A stretch of DNA of 64,000 nt, from the NCBI GenBank assembly GCA_023379825.1, contig JAMCPQ010000005.1, forward strand, positions 1 through 64,000, in the 5' to 3' direction. The notes beneath the pieces were generated by a model. It was not told where the DNA came from. It ran no database searches and saw only the letters and a list, made by a program, of their open reading frames with translations. The stretch's first letter is position 1, and each line of letters begins with the position of its first letter. The translations under genes were made by a program, and so were the position numbers. Source of the stretch: Thermoplasmatota archaeon. Its GTDB lineage: Archaea > Thermoplasmatota > Thermoplasmata > Thermoplasmatales > Thermoplasmataceae. Shown in pieces: positions 56,908-64,000 of this stretch.

Positions 56908-57480
56908 ATGAACAGAATAAACGATGCTGTTTCCCTGATAGTGGAAAATAATCCGATCCATGCATTGATGGTAAGAAGTGGGGTATGCAACAGCACCAGT
57001 CTTGCCAGAAGAATCAAACCAAGTGTTGATGCAATGCTTGGAAAAGATGTGAAACTGAATTCTATTGTGAAGGCGATCTCAGGCCTGAAGCCGGACGAGG
57101 GCTGGGACAGACAGCTTGAATTTCTAAGGAGTTCAAATCTCACCCTTGAATATAGGCATTCAGAGAGAGAGGGAAATGTTGAAAGCCTGAAACTGGATAA
57201 TTTTGTTCTAGCATACCGGGATATGGGGCACATCAGAATAGTGGAAAGGGATGTGGACCATGGGAATCTGGCATGTATAAGGATCAGGCTCCCTGAAAAC
57301 GCATCAGGTGCACCGGGCCTTTCCCTGTTCATTGTGCAGTATCTCATGATTCAGAGGCATCCTGTGGAGAGAATTTACAGGCTTGGAAGAGAGATCATGC
57401 TTATTTGCAGTACGGAAGAGGCAGAGGTCATTCTGAAGCATCTGAGCAGGCTTATGTTCAGCAAAGAACCGGGCAGCTGA
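56908..57480 (+). CDS. Putative ACT-like regulatory protein
   Basis: A 190-residue protein with no firm family call. The first 60 residues (NNPIHALMVRSGVCNSTSLARRI, then KLNSIVKAISGL) look like a compact helical domain. The last 60 residues (LPENASGAPGLSLFIVQYLMIQRHPVERIYRLGREIMLI, with an EEAEVILKHLSRL helix) resemble an ACT small-molecule-binding domain. Such archaeal proteins have been thought to sense amino acids or related ligands. It is divergent from the hydroxylase operon and 105 nt before the third UbiD gene, so it is a candidate local regulator. Confidence 0.5.
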   Translation: MNRINDAVSLIVENNPIHALMVRSGVCNSTSLARRIKPSVDAMLGKDVKLNSIVKAISGLKPDEGWDRQLEFLRSSNLTLEYRHSEREGNVESLKLDNFVLAYRDMGHIRIVERDVDHGNLACIRIRLPENASGAPGLSLFIVQYLMIQRHPVERIYRLGREIMLICSTEEAEVILKHLSRLMFSKEPGS

Positions 57481-57482
57481 AA

Positions 57483-57502
57483 TAAAGGTAAATTGACCTT
57501 TA
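57483..57502. promoter_or_regulatory. Inverted repeat between regulator-like gene and third UbiD gene
   Basis: TAAAGGT, 6 nt, ACCTTTA: perfect 7-bp repeat, directly after the preceding stop and about 85 nt before the UbiD ATG. It could be an operator; a terminator role is less likely in archaea. Confidence 0.3.
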
Positions 57503-57585
57503 GATATTTCAGGTAAATCATTTAAACCACTTCAACCAATGGATAGAATAAAAAAAACTAAATATCTTGGTTTTCTTAATAAAAA

Positions 57586-59187
57586 ATGGAACATTATTAC
57601 AGAGACCTCAGAGAATACCTTTCAGTTCTGAAGGAAAATGATCTCCTGTACGAGATTGACCGGCCTGTGAAGAAGGAGACGGAGCTAACGGCCATCTCAA
57701 GGTTGCAGTACAGGGGAATGCCGGAGGACAAAAGGAAGGGTTTTATATTCAACAATGTTGAAAGTGTGAGCGGAAGAAAGTATGACATCCCTGTTGCGAC
57801 AGGCATTTATGCCTCCTCCCTCAGGATGTATGCCCTGGGTGTAAAGGCAGAACCCACAAGAGAGTCCATTGTTGGCAAATGGGAGAAGGCACAGCTGAGC
57901 CCTGTGAAAACCAGAATGGTTGAAAGTGCCAGGGTGCAGGACATTGTGATCAAAGGTGACGACCTCGATAAAGATGGAAAGGGGTTGGACTCTCTGCCAA
58001 TACCTGTGGAGCTACCTGGATTCAGCGGCCAGATCAGGACATCAACCCAGATCATTACCAGAGACCCTGAAACTGGTATAAGGAACGTTGGAAATTACTC
58101 GGCTCATCTCTTCGGCAAGAGAAAAATGATGTGGGAAATAAACAGAGGAAACCAGGGCATAATTCACTGGAACAAGTGGAAGAAACTTGGAAAACCAATG
58201 CCTGCTGCAATAGTTGTTGGTGGCCCTCCGTCATATTTCTTTGTGGGAGCAGCTAAAATTCCGTACGGTGTGGACGAGTTTGACATTGCCGGAGGATTCG
58301 CAGGGGAACCCGTGGATATGGTCAAGTGCAAAACAGTGGACATGGAGGCTCCGGCCAATGCAGATATCATAATAGAGGGTCTCATATCCACGGAATACAT
58401 GGAACCGGGAAATGCCTTTGGCGAATACACCGGTTATATGGCAACTGACGTATGGTTGAGGCCGGTTATAGACGTTACAGCAGTAACCATGAGAAAGGAT
58501 CCTGTATTTGTACACATAATGAGCCAGTTTCCCCCAAGTGAAAGCAGCAAGGTCAGGCAGGTTTCTTCTGAAAATGTGTACCTGAAATTCCTGAAATATG
58601 ATGCAAAAGTCCCCGGCATAATAGATGTAGCATGGCATGAAATGAGTCAGGCTCAGTGGTGTGTTATAAAGATAAAGAAACAGAACAAGTCCCACCCATG
58701 GCAGGTTCTCAATATGGCAGCAGCTTACGATCTTAGATGGGGGAAGTTCTTCATAGTTGTGGATGACGACATTGACATCAGATCAATGGATGCTGTGATA
58801 TGGGCACTTGGCTGGAGAGTACAGCCCGCCAGAGATGTCAGGATATTCAGTGGAAAGATGCCGGGTCTTGATCCATCAGCATACAGTCCGGGAGCAAGCC
58901 ATGAAGAGAAAGAATTTCCAGGAGGAGTGGGCAGTTCAGGAATACTGATTGATGCAACAATCAAATATCCCTATCCTCCAACATCACTTCCCAGAAAAGA
59001 ATACATGGAGAATGCGCTCAAAATTTGGAAGGAGCTGAAATTGCCTGAACTGAATCTGGTGGAGCCGTGGTACGGCTATGAACTTGGTTACTGGCCGGAT
59101 GAATTCAGAAAAGACGCAGAGGATATAGTCAGTGGCAATGTATACAAAATAGGTGAGCGCCTGGGCAAACTCCGTCAGAAAGTTTAA
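57586..59187 (+). CDS. UbiD-family protein lacking the standard Arg and first Glu of the active site (second copy)
   Basis: Same length (533 aa) and close paralogue of the UbiD at 49850. The usual GTYR is GNYS (Ser172), and the usual EGPFGE is GNAFGE (Gly275 to Glu280), so the Arg173 and Glu277 equivalents are gone while the Glu282 equivalent remains. A Glu two residues earlier (YMEPG, Glu273) could partly take over. The prFMN-binding segments (FPPSESSKVRQV, DDDIDIRSMDAVIWAL) remain. TATA-like CTAAATATC at 57558-57566 is about 24 nt upstream. A PNPOx-like gene follows after 23 nt, in probable operon. Confidence 0.9.
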   Translation: MEHYYRDLREYLSVLKENDLLYEIDRPVKKETELTAISRLQYRGMPEDKRKGFIFNNVESVSGRKYDIPVATGIYASSLRMYALGVKAEPTRESIVGKWEKAQLSPVKTRMVESARVQDIVIKGDDLDKDGKGLDSLPIPVELPGFSGQIRTSTQIITRDPETGIRNVGNYSAHLFGKRKMMWEINRGNQGIIHWNKWKKLGKPMPAAIVVGGPPSYFFVGAAKIPYGVDEFDIAGGFAGEPVDMVKCKTVDMEAPANADIIIEGLISTEYMEPGNAFGEYTGYMATDVWLRPVIDVTAVTMRKDPVFVHIMSQFPPSESSKVRQVSSENVYLKFLKYDAKVPGIIDVAWHEMSQAQWCVIKIKKQNKSHPWQVLNMAAAYDLRWGKFFIVVDDDIDIRSMDAVIWALGWRVQPARDVRIFSGKMPGLDPSAYSPGASHEEKEFPGGVGSSGILIDATIKYPYPPTSLPRKEYMENALKIWKELKLPELNLVEPWYGYELGYWPDEFRKDAEDIVSGNVYKIGERLGKLRQKV

Positions 59188-59210
59188 CCTGTTAGAAACA
59201 TTGAGTGGCA

Positions 59211-59696
59211 ATGTCTGAATATCTGGGAAAGAAGATTCCGGAGAATATTCTTTCCATAATTTCTCCGGACAAAGAAGATCGCCTTAACAGTGCTGTTTTC
59301 CTGATAACTGTGGACACAGACGGATCTCCGAGGTCTGCATTGCTGTCTCCCTATCAGATATGTTCTGTTTCAGAAGGGGAATTTTTCTTCACAGTTTATA
59401 AAGGCTCTCACACTTCAATGAACCTTGAAGAGAATGGGAAGTCCCTTTTTATTTTCCAGATTGAGGGTGGTGTCACATATGTCCGGTGCATTTCGGAAGT
59501 GATGCCTCAGGAGAGTATAAAAAACTATTTTTCTGATGAAATTCTCTTTCTGGCTTCAGATCTGGAGGTCTCAAGAGACTTTTCTGAAAAGGCAAGAATC
59601 ACATCAGTAACATCATTCGACCAGTCCAGTGTGCAGAAAAACTACACCGAAACATTCAGGCAGATAAGGAATGTGGCAAAAAGCTGGAAGAGCTAG
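59211..59696 (+). CDS. Pyridoxamine 5'-phosphate oxidase-like split-barrel protein
   Basis: A small flavin-binding-type split barrel: NSAVFLITVDTDGSPRSALLSPYQICSV followed by FFFTVYKGSHTSMNL, as in PNPOx-like proteins. Length 161 aa from the ATG at 59211; the GTG two codons earlier (59205) is less likely. It has no recognised substrate and may bind FMN, F420 or heme. Co-transcription with the UbiD gene raises the possibility that it helps handle flavin. Its 3' end overlaps ubiX by 4 nt, convergent. Confidence 0.65.
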   Translation: MSEYLGKKIPENILSIISPDKEDRLNSAVFLITVDTDGSPRSALLSPYQICSVSEGEFFFTVYKGSHTSMNLEENGKSLFIFQIEGGVTYVRCISEVMPQESIKNYFSDEILFLASDLEVSRDFSEKARITSVTSFDQSSVQKNYTETFRQIRNVAKSWKS

Positions 59697-60256
59697 TCCA
59701 CACCCCACTCTAGCCTGTGTTTTGTATCAATCCCCAGCATTCCAAGCACTCTTCCTGCAGTGAGGTCGACCATCCTGGAAAAATCATTAAGCTCAAAGTA
59801 AAGTGGGGGAAGTGGGGGCATTATTATTCCTCCTGCCTCGGTAACCTGAAGCATATTTCTTATGTGTATGAGGTTCAGAGGGGTCTCTCTCGTGAGCAGA
59901 ACCAGCCTTCTCCTCTCTTTCAGGTGCACAGAAGCTGCCCTTGACACCAGATTATTCTCAAATCCGGTAGCAATGCTTGACAGAGTTTTCATTGAACACG
60001 GTGCAACTATCATTCCTGAGGTTTCAAAGGAACCGCTTGCAATTGGAGCTTCAAAATCGTATTCGCCATATGATCGGGTGGCAAGAGATTCAAGTTCAGA
60101 CGGTTTCAGTTTTGTCTCAATTCTAAGGGTTGCTTCTGCACCGGAGGAAACTACAAGATGGGTCTCAATATCAGGAATCTCTCTGCATATCTGCAGCAAC
60201 CTCACTCCATATACTGCCCCGGTTGAGCCGGTAACAGCTATAACAATTCTTCTCAT
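59693..60256 (-). CDS. ubiX: Flavin prenyltransferase UbiX
   Basis: Adds a dimethylallyl group to FMN to make prenyl-FMN, the cofactor of UbiD decarboxylases. The N terminus IVIAVTGSTGAVYGVRLL, VAPCSMKTLSSIATGFENNL and VLLTRETPLNLIHIRNML, PPLPPLYF are diagnostic. Length 187 aa. The single UbiX copy in the window presumably serves all three UbiD proteins, two of which flank it within 10 kb. Convergent with the split-barrel gene. Confidence 0.95.
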   Translation of the reverse strand: MRRIVIAVTGSTGAVYGVRLLQICREIPDIETHLVVSSGAEATLRIETKLKPSELESLATRSYGEYDFEAPIASGSFETSGMIVAPCSMKTLSSIATGFENNLVSRAASVHLKERRRLVLLTRETPLNLIHIRNMLQVTEAGGIIMPPLPPLYFELNDFSRMVDLTAGRVLGMLGIDTKHRLEWGVD

Positions 60257-60364
60257 CGGATCACTTTATTCAACTACCGCTGCAATTGCGTTAAGGTAAT
60301 TAATTATTTTCGGAATTTGCTCCACGAATGGAAACTCAAAAGTAGATATTGGAAATATTCCATT

Positions 60365-61138
60365 ATGGAAACGGGTAATTATACTACAGTGAACGGAATT
60401 AAACTCTATTACGAGAGAAGCGGATCAGGAACTCCTGTTATTTTTCTTCATACGGCAGGCACTGATGGACGGGTGTGGAAGGAATTTGTATCTTTGCTTC
60501 CAGAAGGTATAACAGCAATTGTGCCGGACCTTCCAGGTCATGGTAAATCATGGCCATGGAAGCAGTGGAGAAAGAAGAGAGTGGATGTAAGGTTCTACTC
60601 TCTCTCAATTCTTGAAATGATGGATCAGATTGGAATTGACAGAGCCATACTTGTTGGCTGCTCAATAGGAGCTGACATAGTTCTTGACATCTGTTCCATG
60701 CATCCGGAGAGAGTTATACGTGCCCTGGTGATGGAGGGTGCCGCAAGGACAGAAACATTTGAGGTTGAAACCATAATGAAAACCGAAACTGGAAATGTTG
60801 AAAGAGCCTTTGATTTCTGCGGCTCACTTTCCCATAAAAACAGCATAGAAAACCTGATCTGGATCAGAAGCTCCAATAACAGGGATATTTATATCAACGA
60901 CCTCCTGGCATGGAATTCATTTGACATTTCACACGATATTGACGGCTGCAAAACTGAAATATATCTCCTGAGAGGCTCTGAGGATCCTGTTGTCACAGAG
61001 GATATGCTGATTGCCACTTCCAAATACCTGCCAAACAGCCATATGATCACTATGGAAGGACTGGGACACTATCCGATGCTGGAACGCCCTGACTTATGCT
61101 TGAAAAATATTCAGGGTCTGCTTGAAAAGCAGGCCTAA
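60365..61138 (+). CDS. Alpha/beta-fold hydrolase
   Basis: A serine hydrolase: oxyanion region VIFLHTAGTDGRVW, nucleophile in VGCSIGADI, Asp in RGSEDPVVT and His in GLGHYPMLERP. Length 257 aa from the ATG at 60365. Homology starts there (TVNGIKLYYERSGSGTP), so the open frame back to 60317 is not used. Possible roles include cleavage of a ring-cleavage C-C or amide bond, or lactone or ester hydrolysis. It overlaps the convergent cyclase gene by 4 nt. Confidence 0.85.
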   Translation: METGNYTTVNGIKLYYERSGSGTPVIFLHTAGTDGRVWKEFVSLLPEGITAIVPDLPGHGKSWPWKQWRKKRVDVRFYSLSILEMMDQIGIDRAILVGCSIGADIVLDICSMHPERVIRALVMEGAARTETFEVETIMKTETGNVERAFDFCGSLSHKNSIENLIWIRSSNNRDIYINDLLAWNSFDISHDIDGCKTEIYLLRGSEDPVVTEDMLIATSKYLPNSHMITMEGLGHYPMLERPDLCLKNIQGLLEKQA

Positions 61139-61956
61139 ATAATTGCTACCGGTCTTATTGGTGTTCCGGTGGTACCGCGCATCTTCAGGGGGAGAGCTAT
61201 GAATAGAAACTCATATGTCTTAGCTTTTGCCAGTTCTTCAAGGAAAAGATTCTCCATAATGTAAACGCCGTTCTTTGCTATGAGGTGAAGATGCCCCGGC
61301 TGAATCACTCCTGTTTCTCTGTCCACCTTCCCGGGGACGTCCCAGGCAAGGTTATCAGCTCCCACAGCGAAGCATCTCTCTGAAAGATATTTGCTTACCT
61401 CTCCTGATATGCCAGCGGCATTTCTGTATCTTGAGAAATCATTCCAGTATTTTCCATATCCTGTTCTGACAAGGATAACATCCTCCTTCCCGAATGAGAC
61501 ACCTTCCTTCTTTGCAACCTTCTGGAACTCTTCCAGGCTTACTTCATGGTTTTCCGGAAGAGGATCACCGAGGATTTCGGTACAGTCAATGAGAATACCT
61601 TTCCTTATAATTGGGGGAATTTTTGAAGAATCGTGTTTATTGAATCCCCATGGGGTTTCCACCTCACTGTTGATTGGTGTGCCGTCAAACATCTTCATGT
61701 CATAGGCCTGATGGCAGAGTGCATCAAGGTGCGTACCTGACTGGTCCGTCATTACAATGAGTCCCGAGGAGCTGCTTCTCCTGTTTTGAGGTGAGCTTGA
61801 ATAGTAATTTTCGTGCTGTCTGTAGAGGAAGTATTCCATTGCAGGTTTTACCGGATCAAAAGCAGGCATTCCTGGGAATCTTTCATGTTCCAGATCTATA
61901 ATTCTGGCTTTCCCGGAGATCATTTCAAGAATCTTCAATCCATGGTTTTCCGCCAT
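61135..61956 (-). CDS. Cyclase family hydrolase (kynurenine formamidase-like)
   Basis: A metal-dependent amidase of the cyclase family: the metal motif SGTHLDALCHQ (HxDxxxH) is near residue 93, with GMPAFDPVKP at the start and VLVRTGYGKYW, VGADNLAWDVPG, HLHLIAKNGVYIMENL further on. Known members hydrolyse N-formylkynurenine, isatin or similar amides. Length 273 aa. The start at 61956 is one base after the stop of the upstream cupin (TGAGATG), so the two are coupled. Substrate unknown. Confidence 0.85.
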   Translation of the reverse strand: MAENHGLKILEMISGKARIIDLEHERFPGMPAFDPVKPAMEYFLYRQHENYYSSSPQNRRSSSSGLIVMTDQSGTHLDALCHQAYDMKMFDGTPINSEVETPWGFNKHDSSKIPPIIRKGILIDCTEILGDPLPENHEVSLEEFQKVAKKEGVSFGKEDVILVRTGYGKYWNDFSRYRNAAGISGEVSKYLSERCFAVGADNLAWDVPGKVDRETGVIQPGHLHLIAKNGVYIMENLFLEELAKAKTYEFLFIALPLKMRGTTGTPIRPVAII

Positions 61957-61957
61957 C

Positions 61958-62404
61958 TCAATCCCTCCGCAGATCCGGGTTGACATCAAGTTTAGCCGCT
62001 GATTTTATCTCAATAGCCGTGTAATCTGTCCCCTTTTTAGCTACAACGGTATGAGAAACACCTCTGGGGATGTGTATCATTGTTCCCGGTTTGAGATGGA
62101 ATTCCCCTGTTTCTGTTGTCCAGGTGGCCTCACCTGAAATACAGATAATCACCTCGTCAAAATCCATGTTCCTGTGCCAGAAGGGCATTGGTTCTCTTCT
62201 CTTGGACAGTTCAATCCTTGTTGCTTCGGATGTGAGAAGCTTCATAGTAGGTCCGGAGTCTTTCAGCATGTTTGGCGGGAGAAGGCCACCTGTATCTATA
62301 AAAGAAGTTTTATGGGCTAGTTTCTCAGTGACATTTTTGGGTTCTCTATTAAAGGTAATGTCTATTCCTTCTGAAGTCAGTTTTTCCACTATTTTGTCGG
62401 CCAT
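61958..62404 (-). CDS. Cupin-domain protein upstream of the cyclase
   Basis: A 148-residue single cupin. The metal motif PFWHRNMDFDEVIICISGEA supplies one His (the second His of the usual His-X-His is Asn) and a Glu; the second motif PRGVSHTVV supplies another His. Cupins of this size include 3-hydroxyanthranilate dioxygenase-type enzymes, isomerases and non-catalytic binders; this one lacks the canonical His-X-His, so activity is open. A strong SD (AGGAGGT, 62409-62415 on the minus strand) precedes the ATG, unusual among the leaderless genes here. Confidence 0.75.
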   Translation of the reverse strand: MADKIVEKLTSEGIDITFNREPKNVTEKLAHKTSFIDTGGLLPPNMLKDSGPTMKLLTSEATRIELSKRREPMPFWHRNMDFDEVIICISGEATWTTETGEFHLKPGTMIHIPRGVSHTVVAKKGTDYTAIEIKSAAKLDVNPDLRRD

Positions 62405-62623
62405 GGTAACCTCCTGATAATTGGTTTACTTTAGATAAACATATCTGAAGATAACAATATGTAAAGGTCTATGGAAATTAAGGAGTTTTTATAAATTTAA
62501 ATTTTCATAGAAGATTTCTAAATAAACATATTAAAGAATTTAGTATATTTATATTTGTAAGGCAGAAGCAATAAATATATTGTGAAATCAAAAGAGTTAT
62601 AGTAAAATGATTAATAATGTTCC

Positions 62624-63589
62624 ATGAAAAATATAGATGTCCACTCACATTACCTCCCAGAATCAACCATAAAAGAGTTTGGCGGAACTGTTTCTGGTGG
62701 AAGAAGTGATGGGCTTTACAGAATTGAAGTTCTTAAAAAGGTAATTGCCCCTATGCCTGAAGGATTTTTCCGGCAGGCTCCAAGGATCAGGGAAATGGCA
62801 GATCTTGGGATAGATCACCAGATTCTATCACCAACACATCATCTGTTCTCCTATGATTTACCGGCAGAGAAGGCTCTTAAAATCTGTGTATCACAGAACA
62901 ATGGAATAGCTGAAGTTTGCAGAAATGACCCAATCCACTTCAGTGGAAACGCAACATTGCCCCTTCAGGATTCAAAGTTAACATTAGGTGAGATACAGCG
63001 AATCAGTTCCGACCTGGAATTGTCCGGTGTCGAGTTTGGAACCAACATCGCAGGAAGTAACCTTGATGATGAAGGGCTCTTTCCTGTATATGAGGAACTG
63101 CAGAGCCAGGGACTGCCGGTATTTGTGCACCCAAACGATTTCATGGGAAAAGAGCGGCTCTCCAGATATTACATGGGAATCGTAGTGGGAACAATAGCGG
63201 AAACAACTGTGGCAGTTACAAGCCTCATTATGGGTGGTATTCTGAAGAAATTCCCTAAACTCAGATTCATTTTCTGCCATGGAGGAGGTGCAATTCCGTA
63301 CCAGATTTCCAGAATCAAACAGGGAATAGAGGTCAGGGAGGAGAACGCCGGAAGTGCATCTTTTGACAGTGAAACACTAAGTCATTTACTTTTCGACACT
63401 GTACTCTTTGACAGCAAAGCTATGAATCTTCTCATAGATTCATGGGGAAGGGAAAATGTGGTCTTCGGAACGGACTACCCCTTCAATATGGGAAACTGGA
63501 AATCTCACAATCTGCTTGCGTCTTCAGTCAGCGGAAATATTGACATGATACTGAAGGGGAACGCTGAACGCCTTTACAGAAAGAATTGA
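62624..63589 (+). CDS. ACMSD-type amidohydrolase (decarboxylase family)
   Basis: An amidohydrolase-fold protein of the 2-amino-3-carboxymuconate-semialdehyde decarboxylase / gamma-resorcylate decarboxylase group, which decarboxylates ring-cleavage products or aromatic acids. N-terminal IDVHSHYLPE gives the His-X-His pair, VFVHPNDF a mid-chain His, FCHGGGAIPYQ another, and VFGTDYPFNMG the conserved Asp. Length 321 aa is typical. A TATA-like GAGTTATAGTAA is centred about 26 nt before the ATG. Convergent with the partial hydroxylase gene. Confidence 0.88.
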   Translation: MKNIDVHSHYLPESTIKEFGGTVSGGRSDGLYRIEVLKKVIAPMPEGFFRQAPRIREMADLGIDHQILSPTHHLFSYDLPAEKALKICVSQNNGIAEVCRNDPIHFSGNATLPLQDSKLTLGEIQRISSDLELSGVEFGTNIAGSNLDDEGLFPVYEELQSQGLPVFVHPNDFMGKERLSRYYMGIVVGTIAETTVAVTSLIMGGILKKFPKLRFIFCHGGGAIPYQISRIKQGIEVREENAGSASFDSETLSHLLFDTVLFDSKAMNLLIDSWGRENVVFGTDYPFNMGNWKSHNLLASSVSGNIDMILKGNAERLYRKN

Positions 63590-63689
63590 GTACTTCTCGA
63601 AACTAAATTAGTTAATTTGGCTCAGTTCAGGAAATCCTGAATTTTTATTAAGATCAATGAGCAACTCCTTATATTGATAGGAAACGGGT

Positions 63690-64000
63690 TCAGGATTTCT
63701 TATCATTGTGGCGTTTCTGGGCATCCTGGACGGCGTCCACTATCTGCTGGTATCCTGTGCACATGCAGTAATTTCCATGCAGTTTCTCTCTGATCTCCTC
63801 CCTGCTCAGCTCAGGATATTCTCTGATGAGATGGTGAGTCATCATCAGAAATCCAGAGGTGCAGTAACCGCACTGCATGGCGAAATGTTCTCTGAATGCT
63901 TCCTGTTCTATGCTGAGCTTTCCATCACTTCCCTCCAGAGACTCAACGGTTTCAATGCTCTCCCCATCCACCTGAACTGCCAGGATCTGGCAGGATTTGA
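63690..64000 (-). CDS. Partial [2Fe-2S] small subunit of a molybdenum hydroxylase (5' end beyond window)
   Basis: The frame stays open to the window edge. The C-terminal helical domain has QCGYCTSGFLMM and NYCMCTGYQQIVDAV, the C-X2-C and C-X-C sites of the second cluster. In the part before the first in-frame start, KSC then ILAVQVDG matches the last cysteine region of the plant-type ferredoxin domain. These subunits pair with a FAD subunit and a molybdopterin subunit, for example in carbon monoxide, nicotinate or aldehyde oxidoreductases; the substrate is decided by the large subunit, outside the window. Confidence 0.88.
   Translation of the reverse strand, partial: KSCQILAVQVDGESIETVESLEGSDGKLSIEQEAFREHFAMQCGYCTSGFLMMTHHLIREYPELSREEIREKLHGNYCMCTGYQQIVDAVQDAQKRHNDKKS

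Noticed and set aside
62518-62543. CTAAAT/ATTTAG inverted repeat upstream of the ACMSD-type gene
   Set aside because: Six base pairs with 14-nt spacing in very AT-rich sequence is expected by chance.

Overview
This window comes from an archaeon, most likely of the Thermoplasmata (Thermoplasma-like). The proteasome alpha subunit, the tricorn-type F1 proline iminopeptidase and the Hsp20 N terminus all read like Thermoplasma proteins. There are archaeal informational genes (L21e, L37ae, Rpo4, Rpo12, TFS, SRP54, exosome, Gins51, RNase P RNA), archaeal lipid genes, and many promoters with a TATA-like box about 25 nt before the ATG, as expected for leaderless mRNAs. The assignment rests on gene content and remembered family sequences, not on a search.

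Layout. 0.15-6.3 kb: a flavin-dependent 2-hydroxy-acid oxidase, a UbiA prenyltransferase, a Gfo/Idh/MocA oxidoreductase, a molybdate/tungstate-type ABC transporter and a divergent Tfx-type regulator with inverted repeats between them. 6.3-23.8 kb: housekeeping and metabolism: a bacterial-type pantothenate kinase, two tRNA-Ser genes flanking a 2,4-dienoyl-CoA-reductase-like SDR, TFS, SRP54, two geranylgeranyl-reductase-family flavoproteins, a CoA-transferase, endonuclease III, CarAB, SfsA, Kbl, carbamate kinase and a phosphoribosyltransferase. 24.7-32.2 kb: a long minus-strand informational block (PsmA, Sdo1, Rrp4, Rrp41, Rrp42, L37ae, Rpo12, Pus10, L21e, Rpo4, DUF655, KsgA). 32.2-46.2 kb: a TatD-like protein, Gins51, a large surface protein, RNase P RNA, an unexplained structured leader, a small Cys-rich protein, GT2, an AarF/UbiB kinase, Hsp20, TrpB2, MFS and APC transporters and a cyclophilin.

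46.2-64 kb: after the F1 peptidase comes an accessory catabolic region. It has an acetamidase/formamidase, three UbiD-family decarboxylases, UbiX (which makes their prenyl-FMN cofactor), an HpaB-type flavin monooxygenase with its flavin reductase and a DUF2848 protein, two isochorismatase-fold amidases, a class II aldolase, two cupins, a cyclase-family hydrolase, an alpha/beta hydrolase, an ACMSD-type amidohydrolase and, running off the end, the [2Fe-2S] subunit of a molybdenum hydroxylase. Together they suggest hydroxylation, decarboxylation and ring opening of an aromatic or N-heteroaromatic acid followed by amide hydrolysis. The molybdate-type transporter at the other end of the window could supply the metal. 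The substrate cannot be named from sequence alone.

Most notable observations: two of the three UbiD proteins have lost both the Arg and the first Glu of the usual Arg-Glu-Glu active-site set; a 110-nt leader before a tiny Cys-rich protein can form mutually exclusive helices next to a Shine-Dalgarno sequence; and the catabolic region is rich in amide hydrolases. No stretch above about 300 bases lacks a gene. No insertion sequence, CRISPR array or rRNA was seen.
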